A stretch of 64,000 bases of DNA from Colias croceus (lineage: Eukaryota > Arthropoda > Insecta > Lepidoptera > Pieridae), in NCBI RefSeq assembly GCF_905220415.1, contig NC_059538.1, forward strand, positions 8,680,001 through 8,744,000, given 5' to 3'. Position numbers and translations under genes: made by a program. Under the pieces are notes generated by a model, which was not told where the DNA came from, made no database searches, and saw only the letters and a list, made by a program, of their open reading frames with translations. This document shows, in pieces, positions 48,677 through 61,900 of this stretch (position 1 is the stretch's first letter; the number at the start of each line of letters is the position of its first letter).

Positions 48677-48757
48677 ATTAAAAATCGACCTTCGTGCAAA
48701 GGAACAAAGGTCGTTTTTCTAGTCCGATGGGTCCGGCAACGAAAAGACGTTGCCGGA
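48677..48757. other. Two adjacent hairpins
   Basis: tccggcaacg-aaaaga-cgttgccgga (48732-48757) is a perfect 10-bp stem with a 6-base loop. Directly before it, aatcgacctt... pairs imperfectly with ...aaaggtcgttttt (48683-48718). It could be a structured RNA piece or a transposon remnant. Confidence 0.5.
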
Positions 48758-51058
48758 TCGCTTTACTCGGCTTTAACCGCGCGAATATAAGAATTTAAGT
48801 AAAGTTCATTGAACCTCCGTTAGTTCCGTATGTTTCCGTCATCTATTCAGTTGTGTGGCATGGCGAGGGGATTTTCGTGAAGCGTCCCGCGCGCTCTTAT
48901 GCTCCACCCAGGGGGCGTAGCCCAAAAGGTGCACAAACACGATTGTATTTCGTCTTAAATGTTTTATTCCATTTCAAAAGAGTGCGTAAAGTACTTAAAA
49001 GTTATCGAAACGACCCTCTTCATAAAGACTCTGGATGAAATCTGTAGGTACAAGAAATGATAACTGTGTACAATTTATATTTTACCGACAAAGCATCATA
49101 AAATTAATTAAGAAATGGGATATAAAGCGAGCGCATAAACAAACCCAGTAACGCAAACGATAAGCTCAGCAGTCTATAAGTGAGTAAATAACTCTGCGAA
49201 CAATTTATTCATTCATCACGAGTGCATCTAAAGGACATTGTATTAAGCTGTTGACCCTTTCCCGACAACTTCGCTAGCGACATCACAGTAATAAAATTAA
49301 AATTAACTTGCGCTCTGTCTCCCAACTCGCCCTTATTGTTTTACGACCTCTCAGCTACAATGGACTTAAGGGACTCTACGCGGAGATCTCTCAATGTAAT
49401 AAAGAGGGATATCCTGTTAATTTCAGGGACTTTCGAAGTCATTAAGCACGTCTATTTGTAGTTTCTGAACAATAATTGATTTTGTTTCATATTTAAGGTC
49501 TGTAATTATAATAAATTGCCGTTGAGAGGCCAAATGATAAATGTCAGCTTATCTCTAAAGACCATTAGTTATTCAGTGCAATATAAATAAATGCCGGTTC
49601 GTCTATTCAATCCTTATTCAAACATTTCATTAATTTGCATTAAAATACCAATTGAAAGGACGTCGTTAAAATTTTGATATAATTTATATTTTATTTGATT
49701 CGGCGAGGTTTCTCAGAGAAATGCGAAGTATCACCCGGGGCTTAATAACATTATCCGGCTTATCCGGACTCGCTCGCCGCCTGTTTCACTTGTATAGGCT
49801 TTACTGTGAATATAATGTAAAACAGTAGCACAGACCTTGATTCATTTCAATGCGCCTCTATTTTATTTGCTCCCGTTTGATGCTCAAATAATTACGTGGA
49901 CATTCAAAGGATTAATTAATAGGTTTACTACAAAATTCCCAATCTAATCTTGTTATTTCATTTAATCTGGTCCGCATGTCCCTTTTCCTCGTCTTACATT
50001 CCTTAGAAATTCCTATTCACCCTTTTTCTATTCTGTTTAATTGTACGTGTATTCATGTAGTTTTCTTGTCTTTTTCCTTATTTGATGTAGCATTTTACTA
50101 CTTTCTCATTTTTATCCCTGAGGTTACATGACAATGTCATCAAATCATAACCGTTAGGCAGATTTCTTTTGAAATCAACATTTCATGTTAAAATAACAAA
50201 TGTTCAAATACTTTAAATAACTTACAGGCGGGATTGTCTATACTACAACCATTTTTCGTGTCTTTTGATGGCGATCCCATTATCGTCGCCATTTTTCTTC
50301 CAACAGATTACTGTCACGGGAGATTTTATAAATTTATTTCAACAATGTGAACAGCTTTATTTTTTATCAAAGCATTGACATTTTGTATCTGACCCTCTTT
50401 TTAAAATATGGATGTTCGCCAAAATTTTATACAAGTAGTTTCTTGTCAATTCGTTAACTTTTGCAAATATAAATGAAGTACATATTGATTCAAGTGCTCG
50501 ATTATTTTATATCAAAATAGAAAATAATTTTCCCATATATATGAAAACTTCATACACAAGTACAGACAGATACGTTTCTTACATTTAACACATCAAAATC
50601 TTACTTAATCATACGTTTTCAGGACATAAGTCAATTCACACGCATGTGTTGTAGATAGCGCCACCCCGCCACGCGCCAACGACAATAAAAATAAGACGCT
50701 TTTAAAAGTCGTTGTCCGTTCGAGGTGTGCACCGAATACCTGTCGATAGACTTGTGACGGAAATATCCACGGGTGTGATGTACCCACGTTGTACCCATGT
50801 ATTTTAGGACGAGTCTGCCGTATAATCGCCACAACAAGAAGCAAGCGCCTAGCGCTATGTTCGGCCACCCGTCGCGTATACAAATTACTGATTAATTATC
50901 GCAGATAATTTATCTTGCAGCATGACGATAAGTCTTGTTAATGCCTAGGAAGTATTATTAGCGTAATATTTATCGCTGCCGCTTTGGTGATCTTGTACAT
51001 CATAACGTAGTGTGTATAATGTTAAATTTACATCACTCTAGGTACTGTTTATTCACTA
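48758..51058. other. Gene-free stretch with CG-richer patches
   Basis: Patches at 48860-48930, 49730-49790 and 50640-50880 stand out in composition but show no protein motif or element ends. Confidence 0.4.
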
Positions 51059-51253
51059 ATAGCTTTACCGCGCAGTTTCACCCGCGTGGCTCCACCGTGC
51101 TGGTCTTAGCGTGATGATATATAGCCTATAGCCTTCTTCGATAAATGGGCTATCTACCACCGAAATAATTTTTCAAATCGGACCAGTAGTTCCCGAGAAT
51201 AGCGCGTTCAAACAAACAAACTCTTCAGCTTTATAATATTAAGTACCTATAGA
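51059..51253 (-). mobile_element. Non-autonomous Helitron-like element (subfamily A), degraded
   Basis: Reverse copy of 48144-48338. The 5' end has a small insertion (TCTATAGGTACTTAATATT instead of TCTATACTAATATT) and the 3' CTAG reads CTAT. Confidence 0.8.
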
Positions 51254-54200
51254 TTTTGTTTAATCAACTATTTCAGACATATCTTAATCTTATTTGATCA
51301 TAGTGCAGTTTCAAAAGTATTTTTGTTTTAAAGCTTCGATACACAAGAGCTCACCATACTCTATAGTCCTTTTCAGCTATGATGATTCCTGTGACACTTT
51401 ATCGTGTTCCGAATTACGTATTTTATGTTTAAAACGCCAAAATAATTTTAGTGCATAATATTTTTATTTTATGGCGGCATTATTACCAAAAATATAAAAA
51501 TGAAACATTTTAAGCTTATAAATCAAAAACAGTATTGTTTAGTTTAATATAATGAAAAATAAAATAAAATAACACAAAAATATAATACCTACGCAACTCG
51601 TGTACATGAAATGGATCGTTGAAAAATCATAGAGTTGGAAAATCATATAATCGGCGTCCATCTTGTGATCGTTTGTCAATCGAGTCAATCGTCTGTACGA
51701 GTGCCTCAGCCTTCTATACAAGTTGCATTTTTATATTGATACTTTACGTGGTATCCTGTTATTGTTACTAATTGTTATTGTTGACTTTTTGTTGCTGTTG
51801 TTTGCTAAGGTTTCCTTAGTTAATTGTTGGCGAAATACCGAAAAAACTAATTTTGGTACATTATTCAAATCGATTTCATTTCCATATAAAATATTATCGA
51901 TTATCGGAAACAATTGATATGATTTCAGTAAAGACATCTCTACACGTGTCAAAAATCGATGTGTCACAGAAATCATCTTAGGTGGAAAGGACTATAATAT
52001 GAATTCTGTGGAACGTTTGTAGTTTTGTACTATCAAATTCAATATTCGATATTTATGAAGGTACTTATTTCATAATGTAATTTAGGATTGGAAAGGCGTA
52101 CATAGTAGCATTGTAACGACCTTCTATTTATGAAATGCGCAATGCATTTATTACAGGAATTATAGCGACAATAGCATGCATTGCGTGACTGTCTCCAACA
52201 CAATAGAATTCAGTTAACATAACAAGGCCTTATTTCCCTTTTATAATCGTTTCATTAACACATTACATGATGTCGACGCATCTATGTATACGATGTAGAT
52301 AGCCACGATAAGTTTTTCAAACAAAACAACACGAGTATATAACTCTTAACATATAATTAATCTAACAGGGAAAAGCCATTTATAATTGGCGAAAAGTTTC
52401 AAATCAAACGCTAACACCGAACGTACCGTTTCGGTTAAATTAATTCAGGCACTCTCGAAACGAATGAGAGCAAAAAGTTTAGATCTGAAAAGGTATGTGT
52501 TACAAAAAGTTACGAATGAACGGAGTTAATTAGTAGCCGGTAGTGTGGAAGTTCTGCCCTTTGTGACGGCTTTCAGACTCAGCGCCGGGTCAAGGTCGGA
52601 TCGTGTATCGATAGCAGACTAGAGAATCTCAAGTGCCTTTTCACAAATAAAATACAATTTGAAATATCTAAAACATTCGAAAGATTACTATTTTTCACCG
52701 ACAAATTTTTAGCTTTAAAATCTCGGAATGAATGGACGACGTATTATTTAGTTCTAAAATTTAAAATTTAAGCTATCCATCTTAGCTTATCTAAAAGAAA
52801 GTTCGCGCCATAATGAAAGTCGCCGGAATAAGTTTCGACGGTTGAAAGACGCATGGCTCGTAGTTTCGTAACCCGACCACTATTTTATTGCTGGTGAATT
52901 TTCAAGATAAACTTCCCAACGATAGCCAAAGATCTCACTGTAAAATTTCTAATGAATTCTGTTTATACGACACTAGTAAAACTCTTTCTGCGGATTTTAT
53001 TACCTAGCGTACCGAGTTACAAATTTCATTCCGAGTTAAAATTGTCTTTGCTCTATAACTGCTTTTTAACTTTGTATATTCCCGTTTAATATCTCGACCC
53101 CATAGCAAATCACTCGGATAAAAAACCTCTTGAGGCGTTTCGTTTCTTTTTGCAAATTTTAATTAATTTTCTGCTCGTTGAACCAGCATCGGCAACATTG
53201 TTTGCTGAAGAAAAATTCTTATTATAAAGTGAAAATAGGGTTGTCATAAACATGAAAAATGTTACCGCCTCCGTAGAAAGGTTTTATGGAAAAGTGGCTG
53301 TGCTTCTGTGATGAGTCTAATCTTGGTGCTGAATAGCTTGATTGAAATATTCCCGTCAAAGTAAGAGATGTAACCCCAGGTCCGCAGACAATGGGGTGTC
53401 CCGCCTCGGGCGTGGTTCATTATCGCTCCTCGTCGGCTGTACTCTGCCATCCCTTTGTCTGTTCGTCACGCGCCTCTCAACGATCTATTGCTGTACTAAT
53501 CGCACGAAAAACGCCACTTTTTCTATCAGTACCTAAGAGATTTATGGCCGTGCAAATCTAAAAAATGTCCGTATCTAATCTGCTGACAATTAGCTTTCAT
53601 CTTTGAAATTAGTCAAACATCCAAATATACCAAAAACTAGTAATGTACATCCCAAAATGTACATAGCATAAAAATATACATAGTATGTTTATGTTCGACT
53701 TTAATGAAGGTGAAATAGAAGACAACATTGAAGGAAAAAAGAAAATATTATTTTTCCCAGGAATATAATTTCCCTTCCCCTCGGCGATATTATAAAGAAA
53801 TATTGCCAAATAGATGTAGGGTGTTCCAACAAAAAATATATTGAAACCATGCAAAGTTCGAGTAAATGTAATAACGCAATATATTAATTCTAATTGTATT
53901 GAAGGAAGACATTCGATATTTTTATCAGGGACTAATAAAAAAACAGCATTTCAAAATTGAAATACCTTAATAAATATTATGAATCGAAATTATCTCCAAG
54001 TATAGGTACCAAAAATAAATCTGATAATCTTTAACAAATAATTCGAAAGATTTTTATCTTCTTTAAACTTAATGGGAGAAATAAGCAATTAATTTTAGTA
54101 TGACCTAAAAATTGCTCGACATTTTTATGCTATTCGTTTTTGTGTAATGAATGGTGACTACAATCTAATTAATTTATACAAAAGGGCTACCCTTGCTGAT

Positions 54201-54800
54201 GTTCCGATGCTGACCTTAAACGGATTTCTAATCAAAAATAGTTGTATATGCAAAACCAATTCAATAAAATAGGCTTGAGGCAATATAATTATGCAAGAAA
54301 AGGGTAAAGTTTTGAAATCGATCGCAACTCTGATTGAAAAGTTCCAATAACAATGGAAGCTTCAAATGCCCGGCGCCGATGTAAACTTTGCATGTTAAAA
54401 TAACTTTCGCAGAAAATTTTTATTTCGAAAATTCTTCATTGTATTTTGCATTTTAATACATTTACTATAAAAATATCTAACTGCATTTACTACAAAATTA
54501 ATTATACAATTATACAAAACAAAACAAATTTCATTTGAACATTACCAACTCCGAATTCTGAATGCAGACTTTCAAATCTGAAACGTAGGTACGGAGATAA
54601 AACTTGTTAATTACTTTACGAAATTAGAAACAAAACTTTATACGCGATACCGATGTTCCAAAGCGTTGAAGATAAGCGTATACAAATATTTCTCGTAATA
54701 CCAGATAAAGCGGAGATCTCGAGCGGTTGCAGCCGAAACAGTATAAACAAAAGCCACTGTTCCTTATTTTGGAACGTTTATTTTATCCGTATATAGTAGA
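51254..54800. other. Gene-free stretch
   Basis: Nothing supported. 53370-53510 is CG-richer and unexplained. Confidence 0.45.
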
Positions 54801-54992
54801 TTAGTTGCTCCGCGCGGTTTCACCCCCGTGGCTCACCCCTGTTGGTCGTAGCGAGATGATATAGCCTATAAACTTCCTCGATAAATGGGCTATATAACAC
54901 CGAAAGAATTTTTCAAATCGGACCAGTAGTTCCCGAGATTAGCGCGTTCAAACAAACAAACAAACTCTTCAGCTTTATAATATTAGTATAGA
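54801..54992 (-). mobile_element. Non-autonomous Helitron-like element (subfamily A)
   Basis: Reverse copy, 5' end TCTATACTAATATTATAAAG intact, 3' terminus CTAA instead of CTAG. Contains gaacgcgctaatctcggg and ggtccgatttgaaaaattc, shared with the other A copies. Confidence 0.8.
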
Positions 54993-57977
54993 TTTATGTC
55001 CTAACAATTTGTTACCGTTCCCGTTGCTCTAAGGTCAAGGATTATCGTTAATGTTACGGTTTAACTGAATTACAAATTCCGTAGCGCGAAACAGCTATTT
55101 CATTTAATGCTCCGTTGTTACAATACATTTTTTACAGTTAATACAAATTGGAGGCAATTAAATATTATTGTTTCATTTTCTACATTACAGTTTAAAGAAA
55201 AAAAACTAACAATTATTCGATCTTATATTCGGTTTAAAGAACTTTATTAATCTCATATATTATTGGTATATTCTGTACCATACAATGTCCCTGCAGGTAA
55301 ACGGAAACGATAGAATAATTCCCATCTATGTTGATTTGCTATTAGACTATTGGAATGCGGGACAAAGATACGAAAGGCACGTAAACTAATCCTTATCTAA
55401 TATAATATCATCCCTTTGTTTAAAACTATGAAACAATGAAGGTGAGCACCGAACTGAGAATACCTTAAATTTACCTACCTTAGTTATTCCATTTTAAATT
55501 TTAATCAACATAACTATTTCCTACGTCTTATCAATTAAACTGTATCTAACAAAATAAAAGATAGGAACCTAACAAGAATCTAACTTATAATATCACCATT
55601 GCATTAAATAACTTACGACTCTTACAAACGACTAAACAACTTAACATTCAGACGCAAAAAGACATCCATCATACAATGTATGGTTTTACATACATACATA
55701 CATGCCTACGCCATACATCATTACGCCGTATAAACGGAAGAGCGACGCGTGACGTCTCTCAAACGCACTCGAAGGTGAGACGTGACCCGAACGCCGATGC
55801 AACGTTTAGGGCTCCCTATATGCATTTCACATAACACGCTGACATAATAGGAAACGACTACTGGTGGTCCCATATGGAAAATATTAAACGCTTCGCAATA
55901 TGCATTCTAACAGGTCGCTGGTTGGTGCTAGACGCTCGTCTGCTGAAGTGCTGAGCGTATCCGATCGACCGGTAATAAAAGTATAAAGGTTCCATGCTTA
56001 CCAATAATTGCATATTACATTTTCGTCAATATTTTTAAGATAATTATGCTTTTGTTCTTTTTTTCTTCACACAAGAAAAGGTGCGGCTGGATGAATTTAA
56101 CCAATTTACAAAAGACTGGTTTTTCTTGGCACAATATCGCGATTCACGGAAGCCCCTTGGTCAGCATTGGGACACGATAGGATGATACAGTACAATATGA
56201 TTTTCTTTTACTTGCAGAATACATTTGACTCACTTCTAGTTCTGAGAATAATTGTACCTATTCATTCATTTGCATCGTGATTATAACTGATATTTTACAA
56301 ACCTTTAACTATATCGAAACCAGGACTTCCTGTGCTACATTGTGACAGACACACATAGCATTACAAACAAAACGGGAGAACGGACATGAGTCCGTCACAC
56401 AAATATGTATTCGTATTCGAACCCCGGACCTGGACTGTAATTGGCAAAGTTCCTAAAATAGCTTTTTTCTCGCAATTAAAACCTCACCTGAGAGCAAAAG
56501 ATTCAATAAATTTTAGTAATGAACATACGCTCATTATTGTTATTCGTATAAAAAAAAATCTTTACCAGTTATTGAGAAATTGAAGGATGATCACAGCATA
56601 GCGTCAAAGGTCCACAATATATTTTAATAGTTATAACACAAATCACAATTACATTCAACAAAGCAACGATAATAGAGTCCACAACTACTTACTACAATCT
56701 AGAAGGAAATTTCATTTATTCTTATATATTATAAAAAGTTATTGACAAAGATAAACTCGTCGAAGGCAAATAAAAAACGAAATCGATTGTTGTTCCTGGA
56801 ACTACAGTGGTAATATTTTTAGCATTTTTATTACGCGCGATAATAAATGATTATCCATGTACTAACAACATTAGCCTAAGCTCAAACCTAAACAGGTTTT
56901 TAGCGACCGCTACGTGTGCAAGGACAGCTGTATAAGTTTTATTGTTAGCATTTTATCTTAAATTTAATCTCAGCATAACTATAATTAAAATAATTTAACG
57001 TTTTAACTTACAAACAAGAAATGTATAATAACAAATACTTCATGTAAGCTCGAGATAGTAAAACCTGTAACATTATGGAAATCAAATACTAAACTACTTT
57101 TAAATTCTTAATTGTTAGAAAAGTCAAACCAACGCCTAACGTTGTCTCCCACATAATAAAATCTGTATTTATAACATCAACTAAACATTTGTTAAACTCT
57201 AATCCGAGATGTGATTACAGAATAACAGATAAAATTGAATATTTTTAAATACGTTTGGATAGATAACCCAAATTCGGAGCCGAATCAGAAAACATACTAC
57301 CAATTATATTAAGATTACAAAATTAACTTAGCATCTACATAGATATCGTGTGAACCATCTAATTGGAAACTCCCACATAGAAATATAAATATCGATAGAC
57401 ATCAACATTTCACTGTCCCTATATCGTGAAACAGTTTTCACGTTTTAAACATACCTAGTTGGATACGTAACCAATTAGTAAACCAGTTAGTCGTAACAAC
57501 AATTTTGAAATATCATAAAACAATCAGGAATTTATTTATTTGTAGTGATTTGTTATAATCTTCAAATGCCGTACTGTACCATATAATTTAATCTGTATAT
57601 ATGGAATCTATTTTTACAAAAGCTCTTGATCTGAATAAAGCTATATCGTCCATAATCTTAATTCAATTCTCCTACGAAACATCTTAGCATTATTAGACAA
57701 TCCGTGAATTATCGTATATCCATTAAGATATAATACAAATAGAGATATAACATTAATTAACAAAAAGCGAAGATCGTTACGAATTAATTCATACTAGAAG
57801 ATTGTAGCCAGACTACGATAGAGCATAAATAAAATAGTCCACAGCATTTTTAAGCCGAGTGTACGTAATAAATCAATAAGGAATTTGAAAAATAAACTAA
57901 ATTAACTGAACGCTCGGTGATTTATTTTCGATGTTACATAATTTACGTCTGCGTCGACCAATATAGGTATTTATTTA
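54993..57977. other. Gene-free stretch
   Basis: Nothing supported; a CG-richer patch at 55720-55830 is unexplained. Confidence 0.45.
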
Positions 57978-58351
57978 CTAGCTATGCCCCGCGGTTTTAC
58001 CCGCATTGCTCCGCTCCTGTTGCTCTTAGCGTGATGATATAAAGCCTTCCTCGATAAATGGGATATCTAACACCAAAATAATTTTTCAAATCGGACCCGT
58101 AGTTCTTGAGATTAGCGCTTTCAAACTAACGAACAAACTCTTCAGCTTTATAATATTACTAGCATAACGCCCGCGGCTTCGCCCGCTTTGTCTACAACCT
58201 TATAAATTATGTACTAAAACCTTCTTCTTGAATCACTCTGTCTATTAAAAAAAACTACATCCAAATTCGTTGCGTTTACAGATTTAAGCATACAAAGGGA
58301 CATAGGGACAGAGAAAGCGACTTTGTTTTATACTATGTAGTGACGTATAGA
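57978..58351 (-). mobile_element. Helitron-like element (subfamily A) split by another Helitron
   Basis: The body is 57978-58158 with 3' CTAG at 57978-57981. Its 5' tip TCTATAC lies at 58345-58351, separated from the rest by the subfamily D element 58159-58343. Confidence 0.8.
58159..58343 (-). mobile_element. Helitron-like element (subfamily D), nested
   Basis: On the minus strand it starts TCACTACATAGTATAAAAC and ends gcgggcgttatgCTAG followed by T; 185 bp. Same family as 4529-4676. It interrupts the subfamily A copy. Confidence 0.85.
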
Positions 58352-58819
58352 TAAGTATAAATTCACAGATTGCTTATCGAGGTGCTTCCACATAACACAG
58401 TTAATATATAATCAATAATGAAGTAGACTAAGCAATGTAAATGCCTTTTATATCAATAGTGATGAATCGATGTAATAAGCGATTGTTACTCGTTCTATAT
58501 ATTTAAAAGCTTTATCCTTCAATAAGCGTAAATTACAATGTTAATGTTACTTTACTCTTGATCATTATAATTAATAATACTGCTTTGAATATGAAAAAAG
58601 TTAGCCAACGTTTTATTTTATTGATACAAATTACTTTCCATGCCTTTGTGTTATTATAGAAAATATAAACAACAAAATTAATTTGATCAAACTGCGTGTG
58701 GTTAATTACCTTTGTAACAAGTAATTCAAAGCTCGAATAAATCCATTGTTATCTTCGAACAAAACGTATAACAGGGAGTTCATAAAATTGATTATGATCA
58801 CACAAACTTACTGGTATTA

Positions 58820-58984
58820 AACCGGCTATTCACCTACCTGCATCAGGAATAGCACCCTTAATGGGCTCCTTAATTGTGATGGGCAAGCAGGGGCAATTTA
58901 GAGAACATCTGAAATTGCTCCGACCGCCGAACAACCGAGATTGTTCCAATATTGCCCCTGCGGCAGGTACGTGAATAGCCGGCT
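58820..58984. mobile_element. TTA-flanked MITE, 165 bp
   Basis: aaccggctattcacctacct is inverse to the right end with two changes; TTA lies outside both ends (58817-58819, 58985-58987). A second inverted pair, gcaggggcaat / attgcccctgc, lies within. Confidence 0.8.
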
Positions 58985-58987
58985 TTA

Positions 58988-61900
58988 CAGTAAGCATCGT
59001 AAAATCATAGAGCTCACGGAACTTTGCTTCATTTGCGTCGTAAAATTATTTAATTATCGTTGAAAAGACGCTCGTTATATCGAAGTACATCGCATAAATC
59101 TCATAGTTTAACCTTATCTTCAAATTATTTAATTTTTATGGCTTACGACACATTCAACTTTACGATTCGAACTTGATATTTGAACTGGAATGAACCGCGC
59201 GTATCACATAAATCTATATGGGAGCGATAATAGTTCTACTGTTTAGATTTAATTAGTTTTCATTCATTATGTTTAGGAAAAACTGTTAACACGATTACAC
59301 CGCTTTCTATATTCGATCCAAAGATATATACATTCACGTAACCATTTCCTATTCAACGATTAATGTGTTTGTTTATTCATTCAACCAAATTTGGTCTGGT
59401 TTCTGAAAACTCTGATTTATGCTTAAATTTTATTGAACTTTGTTTGGAAAATTCTAACTACTGACATAATCTGTTTATAAAACCATGAAAAACTTTCGTA
59501 CTCATGCATATATCTGGTCATGAGGCGAATAATATTAAATGTAAGATATATTAAGACCAATTTTAAAACGATAAAGGTCTCCGTAACCTGGCAACCCTCT
59601 CATCCAAACTACAAACATAACTTTCAATATAGAACACTCGAGAAATCCTTAATAACGCTTATCTTTAAGCTTCATACAGTTTCGAATTTTCCCCTTCGCG
59701 CCACATTTACGAAAACCAACGTGTAAATAGCCCGCTATTTGTCCTTCTATTTCCTTCGGATATAGGACATCAACTGCAAATTTTGACTGCGCCTGTTTTC
59801 AATGAAAGGGTCTTAATATTATGGGGCTGTGTATTGACTTAGGGGAACTTTATATTGTTGGGGAACAACGTTTTGACACAACAAATGGGGTGGTTACGAC
59901 ATAAAAATTGTTTTGATATTTGCGCCATTATAAGTTTATAATTGTGAGTGCTTTAATATTCATATAGGTAACTAATAAATTGGGGTTAAACCAGCTTTAA
60001 CTAAACAAAATAATAATATTTTATTCTAATTTCTGGTATAATGTGGAAAATTCAGTCCCAAGGGTTAATTTCGAAAATATTTTGGATCATAAATAATATT
60101 ATAATGTTTTTATTACAGTTCACGAAACACGAACAAATGGAATAATTTTATATGGACTACTTATATTGATTCACACATTTTCGGAATAACGTACTAAACA
60201 CCGTATAAATGAAAACACAGATTGGTGTCAATAAAGCTCAGTTTACGCGCATGTATTATGACCGGTCGACTTTTATCGCGTTGGCCTTTACCATTGACCT
60301 TAATTTAGTTATTGCACTTAATCAGATAACGCACTCACCACGTAATAAACGTTTATCGAAAGAAATCCGTAAGACGAGCTTCGGGTGTTTTATTGCGTTT
60401 CTTTATATATCGTGGGGATTGTTGACGTTAAACCCCATCGATGTCAGTAACACGAGTTCACGCCGTAAAAGTTGTGTGTTTGTTTTTTATATCCTTTCAT
60501 CAAAAAGATTATTCAACGAAACATTCAGACTACTGGCTATAAAATCAATCTATCAATACGCTAAAGAACATTAAGCTATATTCTCCTTCCCTATATAAAA
60601 ATTACTTGATACTTCGATATATTTTTACACCACAAATAAAGTAAAACAAACAAAACTATTATTAGATATTTCACCCAACAGCACCTTTTATTTTGATTCG
60701 ATTCCGCGATACATATTCAATCTGATCTCACTTGTAAACTAGGTATACAAAATTGCGAGCAAGCGTGGGTTTCCGAGATTGTACTATATCATCAAGATTA
60801 AGTAAAGGTACAAGCACATTTTATTCAAATAACTGCATGCTTGGAACAGCTTTCTAAACTTGGCGCTTTATATTTTGTTATACATATGTACATATTTATG
60901 ATACACAGTTTACGATGTAGAAAATAAATTATAAACTACAATGATTGAGTAAAACGTATGAATTTCTAAGGTTTTTGATGAATTCTATGGAAGTATATGG
61001 GGTATGGTGGCACAGTCAACCCACTCGAAGCAGATGAATAAAATCTATAAATGTCGTCGATATTTATTGATTCACTAATTATCACATACGTAATTATCAA
61101 AATGTTTAACATTGGTCATGATATTATTAATATACTGAAGTACCAATAATATGATTTTTTGAATAACACTTCTTCAATATATGGATGTGAAAAAGGGCGG
61201 GATATTTGAATGTCACTTTCAATAGATAAAAGTGAAAGACGGGTGTTCCATTGTATGTTTATGAATGCCTGGTTGCTATATAGAATTAAAAAGGAACATA
61301 TTGCTTATGGACATTTAAATGCTGACTTTTATCATATGGATATGATGTGAAAATTCAGCCGTCCATACGAAAGTCGAATCATTTCTGGGTAAAGAAACGG
61401 GACATAAGCTGCTATAATCCTATTGTGTTTTTGGCAACTTGTGTATGAAATATATTTATTCATATTCGTCCTGAAAACCCGTCGTCAAAATATTCTATTA
61501 TTATTATAATAATTGAGATTGTATCTTGTTTTCACTTTGAAAAACATATTTTGATACTAGATCAAAGATGGCATTTGAATTACCCTTAGTTATGGTACGA
61601 AAATTTCAAAAACCTTTCCTCTAATATTCATATCCAAACTACATACTTATACATAAATTCAGCTGACGGAGAAAAAAGTCGGCAAGCATTCGCAAAATTG
61701 ATTAAAACCTGGCCGGCGGACACACCAACGAATTATGAAAGCCCTATGAATACTTGTAAAACGGCGTTTAGTGTAGTTTAGTTAACACTTTAAACTGACG
61801 ATCAAGACGTTAAAAGCAATATAAACGCGTAGGCATTTATGTTTAGCGTTTCACAGTAATATTGCTTGTTATGATAATCAGCTACGTGCTGTCTCTTTTT

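Noticed and set aside
56405..56440. ttcgaaccccgg, like a tRNA T-arm or SINE box
   Set aside because: No A box, acceptor stem or cloverleaf could be built around it.
60209..60574. Open frame of 121 codons, plus strand
   Set aside because: No domain or motif, ordinary composition. A frame this long is expected by chance in 64 kb of six-frame reading.
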